From contig CAKASQ030000003.1 of assembly GCA_916988195.3 (NCBI GenBank), positions 1 through 64,000 on the forward strand: DNA of 64,000 nucleotides. Direction: 5' to 3'. This DNA comes from Oscillospiraceae bacterium. Its GTDB lineage: Bacteria; Bacillota; Clostridia; Oscillospirales; Oscillospiraceae. This document shows positions 8,201 through 17,772 of the stretch, one piece after another (position 1 is the stretch's first letter; every line of letters begins with the position of its first letter). Under the pieces are notes generated by a model that was not told the DNA's origin, made no database searches, and was given only the letters and a program-made list of their open reading frames with translations. The translations under genes were made by a program, and so were the position numbers.

Positions 8201-8757
8201 AGGGTCAAATCAGGGAATTGGTCCGCAGCAGCGTGGAGGAAACCCTGAACGAGCTGCTGGAGAAGGAGGCGGAGTCCCTGACACAAGCCGCCCGCTATGA
8301 GCGCAGCGAGGCCCGTCAGGGCTACCGCAGCGGCCACTACGACCGGCCCCTCCGGCGACGTCACGCTCCATATGCCGCGGCTCAAGGGCGTGCCCTTCGA
8401 GACCGCCATCATCGAGCGGTATCGCCGCCGGGAAAGCAGCGTGGAGGAGGCCCTCATCGAGATGTACCTGGCGGGCGTTTCCGTACGCCGCGTGGAGGAC
8501 ATCACCGAGGCGTTGTGGGGCAGCAAGGTCTCGCCCGCCACCATCAGCGAACTGAACAAGAATGCCTACGTTCACATCGAGGATCGGCGCAACCGCCCGT
8601 TACAGGGCGGACGCTATCCGTATGTCTACGTGGACGGTATCTACCAGCGCCGCAACCGGGGGCGGAAAGTACGAAAATGTGGCGATTCTGGTGGCGATTT
8701 CCGTGAATAGAGACGGTTTTCATGAGGTTTTAGACGCTACCGAGGGGATGAAAGGAT
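8201..8757 (+). pseudogene. IS256-family transposase fragment, frameshifted
   Basis: This is a diverged copy of the first half of the transposase at 8871-10061. It lacks the first ~50 bases of the gene, shifts frame near 8345 (after GHYDR) and again near 8660, and stops matching after GMKG at about 8757. The translated pieces run LNELLEKEAESLTQAARYE, ERYRRRESSVEEALIEMYL and VAILVAISVNRDGF. It is inactive, older than the intact neighbour, and marks the edge of the ICE debris. Confidence 0.88.
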
Positions 8758-8759
8758 AA

Positions 8760-10114
8760 GATAATGTACAATAACTTGCGCAAATTGAAAACCGCATAAA
8801 AGAAGACATAGCTTGCAGGCTCTGGTAGAATGAAGTCACGACACACCATTCTGAAAGGAGACAGCAAACTATGTCCGAGAAAATTGTACAGCTGAATGAG
8901 GAAATTATCAAGGGACAGATCAAGGAATTAGTCCGCGGCAGCGTGGAGGAAACCCTGAACGAGCTGCTGGAGAAGGAGGCGGAGTCGCTGACGCAGGCGG
9001 CCCGCTATGAGCGCAGCGAGGCCCGTCAGGGCTACCGCAGCGGGCACTATGACCGCAGCCTCACCACCACCTCCGGCAACGTCACGCTCCACATGCCGCG
9101 GCTCAAGGGCGTGTCCTTCGAGACTGCAATCATCGAGCGGTATCGCCGCCGGGAAAGCAGCGTGGAGGAGGCCCTCATCGAGATGTACCTGGCGGGCGTC
9201 TCCGTGCGCCGGGTAGAGGACATCACGGAGGCACTGTGGGGCAGCAAGGTCTCGCCTGCCACCATCAGCGAGCTGAACAAGAAAGCCTACGTCCACATCG
9301 AGGACTGGCGCAACCGCCCGTTGCAGGGCGGGCGCTATCCATACGTCTACGTGGACGGCATCTACCTGCGCCGCAACTGGGGCGGAGAGTACGAAAATGT
9401 TGCTGTTTTGGTGGCGATCGCCGTGAATGAGGACGGTTTTCGTGAGGTTTTGGGTGCCGCTGAGGGAATGAAAGAGGACAAGGCCAGCTGGGTCAGTTTC
9501 TTCCAGTGGCTCCGCGGACGCGGCTTGGATGGCGTGAAGCTCATCGTCGGCGACAAGTGTGTGGGGATGCTGGAGGCCGTGGGTGAGGTGTTCCCAGATG
9601 CCAAATACCAGCGCTGCACGGTGCATTTCTACCGCAACGTTTTCTCTGTTGTACCCAAATCCAAGGTCAAAATTGTGGCAAAAATGCTCAAGGCGATCCA
9701 CGCCCAGGAGAGCAAAAAAGCGTCCCGCGAGAAGGCAAAGGCTGTTGTTGCCGAGCTGCGCGCCATGAAACTGAAGGAAGCTGCCAAGACGGTCGAGGAC
9801 GGCATTGAGGAGACGCTGACCTACTGCGATTTCCCCGGCGAGCACTGGACGCGCATCCGTACCAACAACGTGATCGAGCGGCTGAACCGTGAGATCCGCC
9901 GCAGGACTCGCGTGGTGGGGGCGTTCCCCGATGGCAACTCTGCCCTGATGCTGGCCTGCGCCCGGCTGCGCCACGTGGCTGGCACCCAGTGGGGCAACAA
10001 GAAATACATGAACATGAAGCACTTGGAGGCGGCTCTGGACGACGTCTCCGTTGCCTGCTGACTTCACTCAGCCGGAGCCTGCAAACAATTTTGCGCATAA
10101 ATCTTGACGGCACC
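8760..10114 (+). mobile_element. IS256-family insertion sequence, complete
   Basis: About 1.35 kb with one transposase gene. The octamer AAGGATAA sits at 8752-8759 and at 10115-10122 and is a candidate target-site duplication (IS256 elements make 8-9 bp). The ends share an imperfect inverted repeat: TTGCGCAAATTG near 8777 on the left against ATGCGCAAAATTG on the complement of the right end. A second inner pair carries TTGCAGGCTC (8813 on the left, near 10080 on the right). Exact ends are inferred by eye. Confidence 0.7.
8871..10061 (+). CDS. IS256-family (mutator-type) transposase
   Basis: A complete 396-residue DDE transposase. Catalytic motifs are visible: first Asp in YPYVYVDGIYL, second Asp in VKLIVGDKCVGML, and the Glu in NNVIERLNREIRRRTRVVG. 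This is followed by GAFPDGNSALML, typical of the family. Upstream GAAAGGAG supports ATG 8871. Unlike the fragment at 8201-8757 it has no frameshift, so the element may still be active. Confidence 0.95.
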   Translation: MSEKIVQLNEEIIKGQIKELVRGSVEETLNELLEKEAESLTQAARYERSEARQGYRSGHYDRSLTTTSGNVTLHMPRLKGVSFETAIIERYRRRESSVEEALIEMYLAGVSVRRVEDITEALWGSKVSPATISELNKKAYVHIEDWRNRPLQGGRYPYVYVDGIYLRRNWGGEYENVAVLVAIAVNEDGFREVLGAAEGMKEDKASWVSFFQWLRGRGLDGVKLIVGDKCVGMLEAVGEVFPDAKYQRCTVHFYRNVFSVVPKSKVKIVAKMLKAIHAQESKKASREKAKAVVAELRAMKLKEAAKTVEDGIEETLTYCDFPGEHWTRIRTNNVIERLNREIRRRTRVVGAFPDGNSALMLACARLRHVAGTQWGNKKYMNMKHLEAALDDVSVAC

Positions 10115-10229
10115 AAGGATAATCTTCAATATACGAACCCGCGCTGTTCTCACTCGGGGCCGCGTGGGCATAAAATGCCCCGGCTGGTGTTGCAAACGCC
10201 ACCCGGGTTTTTGCGATCTTCAGATGGGA

Positions 10230-10883
10230 TCAGACGCTTTCCACCACGGTCACATAGCGCGCCGCGCGCTGCGCGATCGCGTCGTAATCCTCGTTGGCGA
10301 CATCCGCTTTGGTGACCAGGATGCTGCCGATGCCGGCGCCGGCCATTCCGGCGTTCAGGTAATCGCCGAGGTTCTCCGGCGTAACACCGCTGACCGCCAA
10401 AAGCGGGATGTGGTTGATGGGGGCACGGACGGCCTTGATATACTTCAGGTCGACGCAGTCCGCCGGGAAGAGCTTGACGAAGTCCGCTCCGGCCTGATAA
10501 GCGCCTGCGATCTCAGACGGCGTAAATGCGCCGGGAATCGAGATCAGGCCCACGGCCTTCGTCGTGCGGATGATCGCGGTGTCCACATTCGGCGAGATGA
10601 TATATTCTGCCCCGGCCTCCGCTGCGAGCTTCAGCTGTGCCTCGGTCATAACCGTGCCCGCGCCGACATGCAGCCGACCATCGAACGCTTCGCGCACGAT
10701 GCGGATCTGCTCCGCTGTCACCGCATGCGGAGTCTTTCCGGACTGGTCAAACGTGATCTCCATGAAGCGGAAGCCGCCGCGGTAGATCGCGTCCGCGATC
10801 TTTGTGATCTTTTCCGTCGGTGCGCCGCGGACGATCGAAATGAGCTTTTTCTCGCGCAGCCGCGCGCAGAGATCCTGTGCCAT
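10230..10883 (-). CDS. eda: KDPG/KHG aldolase (second paralogue)
   Basis: A 217-residue class I aldolase that splits 2-keto-3-deoxy-6-phosphogluconate into pyruvate and glyceraldehyde-3-phosphate. It shows FMEITFDQ with the catalytic Glu, HVGAGTVMTEAQL, IISPNVD, and the Schiff-base Lys in DFVKLFPAD. ATG 10883 has GGAAG seven bases upstream. It is last in the kdg operon. It differs from the first aldolase (13238-14212) in sequence and lacks the extra domain, so the two may act on different 2-keto-3-deoxy acids. The 10115-10229 gap below it holds no gene. Confidence 0.88.
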   Translation of the reverse strand: MAQDLCARLREKKLISIVRGAPTEKITKIADAIYRGGFRFMEITFDQSGKTPHAVTAEQIRIVREAFDGRLHVGAGTVMTEAQLKLAAEAGAEYIISPNVDTAIIRTTKAVGLISIPGAFTPSEIAGAYQAGADFVKLFPADCVDLKYIKAVRAPINHIPLLAVSGVTPENLGDYLNAGMAGAGIGSILVTKADVANEDYDAIAQRAARYVTVVESV

Positions 10884-11025
10884 AGAACATCTTCCTTTCA
10901 AAGCAATAAGTTCAAATGCAGCACAGCGCTGCACAGGAACGCTCAACGCAGTCAATCATTCAGGTACAGCGCTGTGAGCCTGCCGTCGGCAGGAGCGGAA
11001 AAAGGTGTAAAATGGAAAAAAAATA

Positions 11026-12180
11026 TCAGAGTGATTTGCAGAAGGCATCGATGCGGCGGAGCGCCTCATGCAGGTTCTCATCCGAGCAGGTATATGCGAT
11101 ACGGATGAAGCCTTCGCCGCATTCGCCAAAGGCGCTGCCCGGAATGCAGACGACCCTCTGCTCGTCGAGCAGGCGGTTGCAGAACTCGACGCTGCTCAGG
11201 CCGAAGCTGCTGATATCGGCAAAGACATAGAACGCGCCGTTCGGGCGGTTGCAGCGGATGCCGTCGATTTTGGCAAGGCCGTCAAGCAGGATACTGCGGC
11301 GGCGCTCAAAGACCTGACGCAGTTCTTCGCACAGCTCCGGATGGTCGAGCGCGACGGTCGCCGCGTACTGGCCGGGGGCGTTGGCGCAGGCATTGAAGTT
11401 CTCCTGGCACTTGGTCATACGGTCGACGATCTCCGCCGGGGCCGCGACAAAGCCGATGCGCCAGCCGGTCATGGCATAGGACTTCGAGAAGCTGTTGACA
11501 ATGACCGTGCGCTCCTTCATGCCTGGGAACGAGGCAATGCAGGGTGCCTCTTCTCCGGCGTAGAGCAGGGTGTTGTAGACGTCATCGGAGATGACCATCA
11601 GGTCGTGCTTGACGGCCAGCTCCGCGATCTTCGCCATCGTCTCGCGCGTCATAACGGAGCCGGTGGGGTTGTTCGGGGTGTTGATCATCAGCGCCTTGGT
11701 GTGCGGCGTAATGAGCTTTTCGATAGTCTCCGGCTGCATTTCAAAGTTATGCTCCAGATCCGTGGGAACGCGGACTGCCGTGCCATCGCAGTACGCAACC
11801 TGCGCAACGTAGTTCAGCCACTGCGGGTCCTGGATCAGGATCTCGTCGCCCTTGTTCAGCAGGACAAGGAACAGCAGACTCAGTGCGCCCATGCCGCCGT
11901 TGGTGATGATGATCTCCGTGTTCGGGTCGTAGTGCAGATCCTTCAGATAGGACTTTTCGGCGATGGCCTGACGGAACGAGAGCGTACCGGCGTTCGGCGT
12001 ATAATGCGTGATGCCCTTGTCGAGCGCTTCCTTGCAGGCCTCACAGACCAGCTTCGGCGTCGGCATATCCGGCTCACCAATGCCGAGACTGATGACGCCG
12101 GTCATGGTGTTCGCGCGGTCGAACATGGCGCGGATGGCGCCCTGCTTCAGAGTTTTGGCTTTTTCATTGATCCATTCCAT
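11026..12180 (-). CDS. PLP-dependent aminotransferase, class I/II (aspartate aminotransferase-like)
   Basis: A 384-residue fold-type I aminotransferase. Motifs include GIGEPDMPTP at the start, NGGMGALSLLFLVLL for PLP phosphate contact, NTPNNPTGSVMTRE, SDDVYNTLLY, and the PLP Lys in NSFSKSYAMTGWRIGF. Substrate cannot be set from sequence. Its place between KDG kinase and an aldolase suggests that an amino sugar acid or a 2-oxo acid made by the aldolases is transaminated; it may also be a general alanine/aspartate enzyme. Confidence 0.85.
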   Translation of the reverse strand: MEWINEKAKTLKQGAIRAMFDRANTMTGVISLGIGEPDMPTPKLVCEACKEALDKGITHYTPNAGTLSFRQAIAEKSYLKDLHYDPNTEIIITNGGMGALSLLFLVLLNKGDEILIQDPQWLNYVAQVAYCDGTAVRVPTDLEHNFEMQPETIEKLITPHTKALMINTPNNPTGSVMTRETMAKIAELAVKHDLMVISDDVYNTLLYAGEEAPCIASFPGMKERTVIVNSFSKSYAMTGWRIGFVAAPAEIVDRMTKCQENFNACANAPGQYAATVALDHPELCEELRQVFERRRSILLDGLAKIDGIRCNRPNGAFYVFADISSFGLSSVEFCNRLLDEQRVVCIPGSAFGECGEGFIRIAYTCSDENLHEALRRIDAFCKSL

Positions 12181-12199
12181 GATGCTGATGCTCTCCTTT

Positions 12200-13225
12200 T
12201 TATCTCTGCACTCTGCCGGTGCCGTCGCCGCCCATAAGCTTCGTCACATCGGAGACGGAAACACGGTTGAAATCTCCGATGACGCTGTGCTTGAGGCAGC
12301 TTGCTGCAACCGCAAACTCGAGCGCAGACTGCTTGTCCTCATAATGGTTCAGGCCGTAGATCAGGCCGCCTGCAAACGAGTCGCCGCCGCCCACGCGGTC
12401 GATGATGTCCCGAATCTCGTACTTTTTAGACACATAGAAGTCCTTGCCGTCATTGAGGCACGCTGCCCAGCCGTTCCAGTCGGCACTGTGGCTCTCACGG
12501 AGCGTGATGGCGATGCACTTCATGTCCGGATAGGCTTCCAAAACTTTGTTGCCGAGCGCGCGGTACTTTTCGCGATCCAGCTCGCCGGATTCAACGTTCA
12601 CATCGACCGTAATTTCGAGCGATTTCTGCACGTCTTCTTCGTTGGCGATCGCCACATCGACATATTTTGCAAGCTCTCGCATGACCTCGCTGGCTTTCTT
12701 GCCGTATTTCCAGAGGTTCTTGCGGTAGTTGAGGTCACAGGAAACCGTGATGTTCCGCTTCTTCGCTTCCTTGACGGACTCAAGAGACAGCTCCATTGCG
12801 GATTCGGAAATCGCAGGCGTAATGCCTGTGATGTGGAACCACTCCACACCCTCGAACGCTCTGTCCCAGTCAATATCGCCGGGCTTTGCCAGCGCGATCG
12901 AGGAATACGCGCGGTCATAGACGACCTTGCTCGGCAGCTGGTTCGCGCCACCCTCTAAGTAGTAAATGCCCATGCGCCCATCGCCGCGGACGATCTTCTT
13001 TGTGCCCACGCCAAAATAGCGCAGCTCGCGGATGCAGGCGTCTGCAATATCGTTCTGTGGCAGAACGGTCAGGAATTCCGCGTCCATGCCGTAGTTTGCA
13101 AGGGAGACTGCCACGTTGGCTTCGCCGCCGCCGAAGGTAGCCTCGAGCATCGGACTTTGGAAGAAGCGCTCGTGTCCCGGCGCTTTCAGGCGGAGCATAA
13201 TTTCACCAAATGTCAGAACTTTCAT
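12200..13225 (-). CDS. kdgK: 2-keto-3-deoxygluconate kinase (PfkB family)
   Basis: A 341-residue PfkB-family kinase making KDPG from KDG and ATP. It shows [11 protein letters not shown], the glycine-rich [17 protein letters not shown], the signature [15 protein letters not shown] with catalytic Asp, and a C-terminal GRVQR tail. It is 12 bases behind the aldolase-VOC gene, so the kinase and the aldolase that uses its product are made together. AGGAGG precedes ATG 13225. A paralogue with the same C-terminal tail lies at 30339-31436. Confidence 0.9.
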   Translation of the reverse strand: MKVLTFGEIMLRLKAPGHERFFQSPMLEATFGGGEANVAVSLANYGMDAEFLTVLPQNDIADACIRELRYFGVGTKKIVRGDGRMGIYYLEGGANQLPSKVVYDRAYSSIALAKPGDIDWDRAFEGVEWFHITGITPAISESAMELSLESVKEAKKRNITVSCDLNYRKNLWKYGKKASEVMRELAKYVDVAIANEEDVQKSLEITVDVNVESGELDREKYRALGNKVLEAYPDMKCIAITLRESHSADWNGWAACLNDGKDFYVSKKYEIRDIIDRVGGGDSFAGGLIYGLNHYEDKQSALEFAVAASCLKHSVIGDFNRVSVSDVTKLMGGDGTGRVQR

Positions 13226-13237
13226 CTTCGCCCCTCC

Positions 13238-14212
13238 TTACTTTTGCAGCAGATGCACGGCAAAGCCGCCGAATTCCTCTTTGAGGTATGCAACTGTCAT
13301 ACGGCCGTTTTTGTACTTTGCCGAGCTTTCGTCATATGCAAAGCCCTTCTTTGCAAGCTCTGCCACCGCCAGCTCCACAGAGTTGGTGCGGATCGCAATA
13401 TGACCGTTTTTGCCCTTGAACATGGTCTTCATGACCTCGATGCCGCTGGATGCAAACATCGAAGAGCTGCCATCTTTGACAGGTAGGCCAAACGCTTCGT
13501 TCAGCTTCTCGCACACTGCGGACGCCACTGCGGCATCTTCGCAGTTGACGCCGATGTGCGCAACCTCAAAGCCGAGCGCGGCAGATCTTGCCTGCTTGCA
13601 AAGCTCCGTGATCTTCTCAAAATTACCCGCCGCGATGTCCGCCTTCGGGCAGACCCAGCTGCCGCCGACCGCGTGAATAAAGGGCGCGGCAATGAACTCG
13701 CCGATATTCTGCCCGTTGACGCCGCCGGTCGGGATGAATTTGATCCCGCCGAACGGACCCGAGAGCGCCTTCATCGCGGACAGACCGCCGTAAACGCCAG
13801 CCGGGAAGAACTTCACAACGTTTAAACCCAGCTTCATTGCCGCCATGATTTCCGTCGGCGTTACGCAGCCGGGCGTCACGGCAACGCCGTTTTCCACGCA
13901 CCAGCGGACGACCTCTTCGTCAAAGCCCGGCGAGACGATAAATTTGGCACCGCATTCGACAGCCTTTTTGCACTGCTCGAGCGTGATGACCGTTCCTGCG
14001 CCAACTAACATGTCGGGGCAGCTTTCCGCGACCGCCTTGATCGAATCCGCAGCCGCCGCCGTGCGGAACGTGATTTCCATCACGTCCACGCCTCCGGCAA
14101 GCAGAGCCTTTGCCGTCGCGACCGCATCTTTTGCGTCGTCCAATACGACAACCGGCACGATTGCCGCTTCTCTTATCTGACACAATACATTTCTGTCATT
14201 TATATACACCAT
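13238..14212 (-). CDS. eda: KDPG aldolase fused to a glyoxalase-like (VOC) domain
   Basis: A 324-residue fusion. Residues ~1-210 are a KDPG/KHG aldolase (VMEITFRTAAAA with Glu, LVGAGTVITLEQCKKA, Schiff-base Lys in NVVKFFPAG, FIPTGGV). Residues ~215-324 form a VOC-type domain (FEVAHIGVN, SGIEVMKTMFKGKNGHIAI, FGGFAVHLLQK). The C-terminal domain matches the free-standing protein at 29967-30326. ATG 14212 has GAGGAAG eight bases upstream. It is first in the operon with kdgK. The added domain's role is unknown; binding or isomerising a keto-sugar acid is a guess. Confidence 0.88.
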   Translation of the reverse strand: MVYINDRNVLCQIREAAIVPVVVLDDAKDAVATAKALLAGGVDVMEITFRTAAAADSIKAVAESCPDMLVGAGTVITLEQCKKAVECGAKFIVSPGFDEEVVRWCVENGVAVTPGCVTPTEIMAAMKLGLNVVKFFPAGVYGGLSAMKALSGPFGGIKFIPTGGVNGQNIGEFIAAPFIHAVGGSWVCPKADIAAGNFEKITELCKQARSAALGFEVAHIGVNCEDAAVASAVCEKLNEAFGLPVKDGSSSMFASSGIEVMKTMFKGKNGHIAIRTNSVELAVAELAKKGFAYDESSAKYKNGRMTVAYLKEEFGGFAVHLLQK

Positions 14213-14290
14213 ACTTGTAGCTTCCTCATAAAATGTCGTTATCATTTTCAAAGTTTTATCAAGGTCTGTTCCACTCGGCTATACACGCCC

Positions 14291-15625
14291 TTAAACATTG
14301 ATCCGCGAAAATATCTCCTGTCTATAAGTTTCCGCATCATGTAAAATTTTCTCTTCATCCAACGTAAGAACTTCTCGATTTCTCATAACAACCTTTCCGT
14401 TGATGATTGAGTCTGTAACATCGCTGGCGCGAACACCTTCGACAAGCACATTGATCAAACTGCTGGTTGGCCAGATATGCGGCTGCATCACATTTATTAA
14501 AATAATATCAGCAAGATAGCCTTCCTGAATGCGTCCAATCCGGTCTTCCATGCGAGCAGCCCGTGCACCACCCCAAATCAGCATGTTTAAGAGTTCCTTT
14601 ATCGTCAAAACAACCGGATCAAATATTGCAAGTCCCTGTGATGCCTGCACTGTAAAACGCAGCAGGCGTAGTTCTTCAAACAAATCCAGATTGCAGCCAG
14701 ATGCTCCGTCGCTGCCAATTCCAATGGAAATTCCTCGGTTCAGCAGCGCTGGCGTTTTTGGAATCCCATGATTGCCAAGATTTGCTCGCGGGCAGTGGCA
14801 TAGCCGTGCGCCGCACTGTGCTAAAAGATCCATGTCTCGTTCAGAGAGCAGAACATTGTGTGCACAGACAAGTCGTTCGTTTGCGAGCCCAAACTGCTCC
14901 AGCACCTCAATGGGACGTTTTTTGAAATTCTGCAAGCAATAACTGATCTCATCTTTGTGTTCAGCCAAATGAGCATGCACACCCACACCGAGTTCGGCTG
15001 ACCTTGCAGCAATTGCTTCCAACAGTGCCGGACTGCAACTCATAATCTGCCGCATCGCATACCATACCTGCAGTCTCCCATCTCCCGCACCATTATAGTC
15101 GCGGTACAGAGCCTCTGTTCGCGAAATGCATTCATTCGCGGTCTGTTGCCAGGATGCCGGGATAAACGCGCCCTGATCCATTGTTGATCTTGTCAGCACA
15201 GCACGAATGCCAGATTCAATGGCAGCCTCGGCCACAGAATGCATATGGTTTCCGCCTGCCTCAATCCCTGTTGTAATTCCGGATTTAATCTGTTGAAGAT
15301 ACGTTAATTTACCGGAAATGTAGCATTCTCGCTCTGTCAGCGAGCTTTCAAACGGAACCAGTATCCTGGTCCATACCATCGGATACTCATCCGCCAATCT
15401 GCCTCGCAACAGATACTGGCAGGCATGAACATGGCTATCCACTAGTCCCGGCATTGCAAGTTTCCCGTTGCCTCTTATAACAGTATCAGAAGCAAACAGA
15501 CACTGCGAATCATTCCCCACAGCTACAATCTTATTGTCACAGATCGCAATATACTGATCATCAGCAATATCGTACTGCGGAGTCAAAACACGAACGTTCC
15601 TTACCAGAATGTCACATTTTTGCAT
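14291..15625 (-). CDS. Amidohydrolase, TRZ/ATZ deaminase type
   Basis: A 444-residue metal-dependent hydrolase. Metal ligands are visible: HVH in PGLVDSHVHACQYLLRG, HAHLAEH, and GSDGASG with the key Asp; CAHNV lies between them. Closest type is the TRZ/ATZ group, which includes methylthioadenosine/adenosylhomocysteine deaminases and guanine or triazine deaminases. The substrate is likely a nitrogen heterocycle or amino-substituted compound brought in by the transporter just upstream. ATG 15625 follows GAGGGAGA. The 79-base gap to the KDPG aldolase gene has no clear terminator, so read-through is possible. Confidence 0.8.
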   Translation of the reverse strand: MQKCDILVRNVRVLTPQYDIADDQYIAICDNKIVAVGNDSQCLFASDTVIRGNGKLAMPGLVDSHVHACQYLLRGRLADEYPMVWTRILVPFESSLTERECYISGKLTYLQQIKSGITTGIEAGGNHMHSVAEAAIESGIRAVLTRSTMDQGAFIPASWQQTANECISRTEALYRDYNGAGDGRLQVWYAMRQIMSCSPALLEAIAARSAELGVGVHAHLAEHKDEISYCLQNFKKRPIEVLEQFGLANERLVCAHNVLLSERDMDLLAQCGARLCHCPRANLGNHGIPKTPALLNRGISIGIGSDGASGCNLDLFEELRLLRFTVQASQGLAIFDPVVLTIKELLNMLIWGGARAARMEDRIGRIQEGYLADIILINVMQPHIWPTSSLINVLVEGVRASDVTDSIINGKVVMRNREVLTLDEEKILHDAETYRQEIFSRINV

Positions 15626-15730
15626 TTTGCTTTCTCCCTCTATGATCTCTGTACCAAACTCAAAGCCAATCGCATTCCAGAATTTGTGGCAGTATTTGAG
15701 CAATTGGTTTAACAAAGAACAAGTCTTCCA

Positions 15731-16729
15731 TTAAACCCTTTCCGATTGACGACGAAGCAGCGTTACAATAATTACAGAACTGATCATCATAAGGCCCTCT
15801 ACGGTATATTTCAGCCATGTGCTCGCCTCCATCATGATCATTCCATTTGTTACCAAAGTCACCAGAACTGCTGCTAAAAGTGTTCCGGGAACATTGAATA
15901 TTCCCTTTTTCAGGAACGTTCCACCCATTACAGTAACCATAACCGCCAAAAGCTGGTAGCTCTCTGCCATATTGGGGCCTGCTCCATTTGACATTGAGGC
16001 CTGAATAATACCGCTGATTCCACACATGGTTGCAGACATAATAAAGGCAATCAGTTTATACTTTTTTGTCTGAATACCCATATAATCGCATGCCGTTTGG
16101 TTTGATCCAATTGCGAACAAAATCTTTCCAAGTTTTGTAAATTCAAGCAAGAACAGGATGATCGCACCAACACACACCAAAACGACAAACGGCATGGGAA
16201 AAATGCCAAACAAATAATGCTGTCCAAGATATGTATAGACATCGCTATCCCAGACGCGATAAAGCGTTGTACCATCAGTGATCCAGTACGCGATTCCTTT
16301 TACAACCAACGACGAACTTAGCGTCGCAAGAAAAGCCGGAATGCCTACAGTTAAATGCAAAAAGGCATTAAAAGCTCCCATTAAAGTAGCGGCAAGAATC
16401 CCCACAAACATGGCGCCAACATAATTGTTAAGAATTCTGGAGTCAAGAAGTACCGACATAGTACATGCGGCAATCGTCATTGCAGATCCAGCGGAAAAAT
16501 CCACTTCCCCTGTTGCCATGACACACGTCAGACCACAGCCTGCAATTGCAGCAAGGCAGGCATTGCTTAAGATGCCCAGAAGATTATTTGCACGTAAAAA
16601 ATTTGGCTGCATCAGACCAAAAAACAGAGTCATTGATGCGGTTAAGATCAGCAACCACCAGCGACCGAATACATTTACGGATGTACGAGCCAGCGGCCTG
16701 TTTTGTGCAGTTGAATGAGCTTCGTTCAC
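15731..16729 (-). CDS. ABC transporter permease (ribose type), second of a pair
   Basis: A 332-residue polytopic permease of the RbsC/BPD_transp_2 group with the signature TGEVDFSAGSAMTIAACTM and a later AIGSNQTACDYMGI segment. GTG 16729 is preferred because AGGAGG lies nine bases upstream; the TTG at 16738 would touch it. It sits 15 bases behind the first permease, so the two should form a heterodimer fed by one ATPase gene. That layout is also seen in nucleoside-type importers. Confidence 0.87.
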   Translation of the reverse strand: MNEAHSTAQNRPLARTSVNVFGRWWLLILTASMTLFFGLMQPNFLRANNLLGILSNACLAAIAGCGLTCVMATGEVDFSAGSAMTIAACTMSVLLDSRILNNYVGAMFVGILAATLMGAFNAFLHLTVGIPAFLATLSSSLVVKGIAYWITDGTTLYRVWDSDVYTYLGQHYLFGIFPMPFVVLVCVGAIILFLLEFTKLGKILFAIGSNQTACDYMGIQTKKYKLIAFIMSATMCGISGIIQASMSNGAGPNMAESYQLLAVMVTVMGGTFLKKGIFNVPGTLLAAVLVTLVTNGMIMMEASTWLKYTVEGLMMISSVIIVTLLRRQSERV

Positions 16730-16743
16730 AATACACAACCTCC

Positions 16744-17772
16744 TTAAATGTCAAATTTGACTTTTGGCAGACCTTCCTGCCGAATCGTCGCAATGATTCC
16801 GATTGCAGTCATGAAAACAAGACCTTCAACAAGGCTCTTGATATAAATGGAACTGCCGATTGTACCATATACGCCATTTGTAATTATTGTTGTCAAAAGG
16901 ATTCCAACGACGCAGCCCGGAACATTATATTTTCCAGGTGTTTTATACGTTGCGCCAAGTAAACAGCAAATCTGAGCTGGAAGCTGCAAATCTATTCCCA
17001 TCTGAACGGATGTCTGAAAGTTTCTGGATGAGTGCAGAATTCCGCCAATACCGGCTAAAAGCGCTCCAATTGCAAAGGAGAGCACCTGCATTCTGACGAC
17101 CGGAATTCCGACATTTTTTGCCGCTGACCGATTCGCGCCTGTAGCATAGATATAACGGCCTGTTTTCGTATGCTCGAGGAAAATATAGCACGCAACACAG
17201 ATTACCAGAAAAATCAGGCAGCAATACGGAATAACATTTCGAATTTTCCCCTGACCCAGCAGCTTATATGTTTCGCCCCAATTGTTAGAATAGAAGATTG
17301 TATTATTTGTTAGAAACGAAATTGCTCCGCTCAACAACGATCGGATAGCCATGGTTCCGACAAATGCCGGTACCCCAATTCTAACTGTGATAAAGGCGTT
17401 AAGCAGTCCCACAAGCACGGCCGCTGCAAGTGCAATAAATACTGCCGGAATATACCAGTTTGGGCTAGCGTTGGCCATAATTGCGCCAAGAACAGCCGCT
17501 GAAAAGCCAGCTGTAGCTCCAATGGACAAGTCGAAATTTCCTGTTGTCAGTTCCATCATAAGTCCAAGTGCAATAATGCCCTGTATAGATGCCGTTGACA
17601 AAATTGATGTTATTCCAAAGGAGGAAAAAACATTTGGATTCAACACATAAAATAAAAGAGCCAACCCCAAACCCACCAGAAGCAGGAAATGGCAGAGTAT
17701 CCATTGCCCTACCGTTTCCGGTTTTTTGCAATCATGTCCCTGTTTTGAAAGAGCATTCTCAACCTTCCTCAT
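16744..17772 (-). CDS. ABC transporter permease (ribose type), first of a pair
   Basis: A 342-residue polytopic membrane protein of the RbsC group: TTGNFDLSIGATAGFSAAVLG is the family signature, and ATGANRSAAKNVGI the ATPase-facing loop. The ATG overlaps the ATPase stop (ATGA), so the genes are translationally coupled. It differs clearly from the second permease, so this is not a recent duplication. Confidence 0.88.
   Translation of the reverse strand: MRKVENALSKQGHDCKKPETVGQWILCHFLLLVGLGLALLFYVLNPNVFSSFGITSILSTASIQGIIALGLMMELTTGNFDLSIGATAGFSAAVLGAIMANASPNWYIPAVFIALAAAVLVGLLNAFITVRIGVPAFVGTMAIRSLLSGAISFLTNNTIFYSNNWGETYKLLGQGKIRNVIPYCCLIFLVICVACYIFLEHTKTGRYIYATGANRSAAKNVGIPVVRMQVLSFAIGALLAGIGGILHSSRNFQTSVQMGIDLQLPAQICCLLGATYKTPGKYNVPGCVVGILLTTIITNGVYGTIGSSIYIKSLVEGLVFMTAIGIIATIRQEGLPKVKFDI

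Noticed and set aside
10160-10190. GGGCATAAAATGCCC palindrome downstream of the last kdg gene
   Set aside because: Short stem without a T-run and surrounded by GC-rich sequence; not enough to call a terminator or operator.
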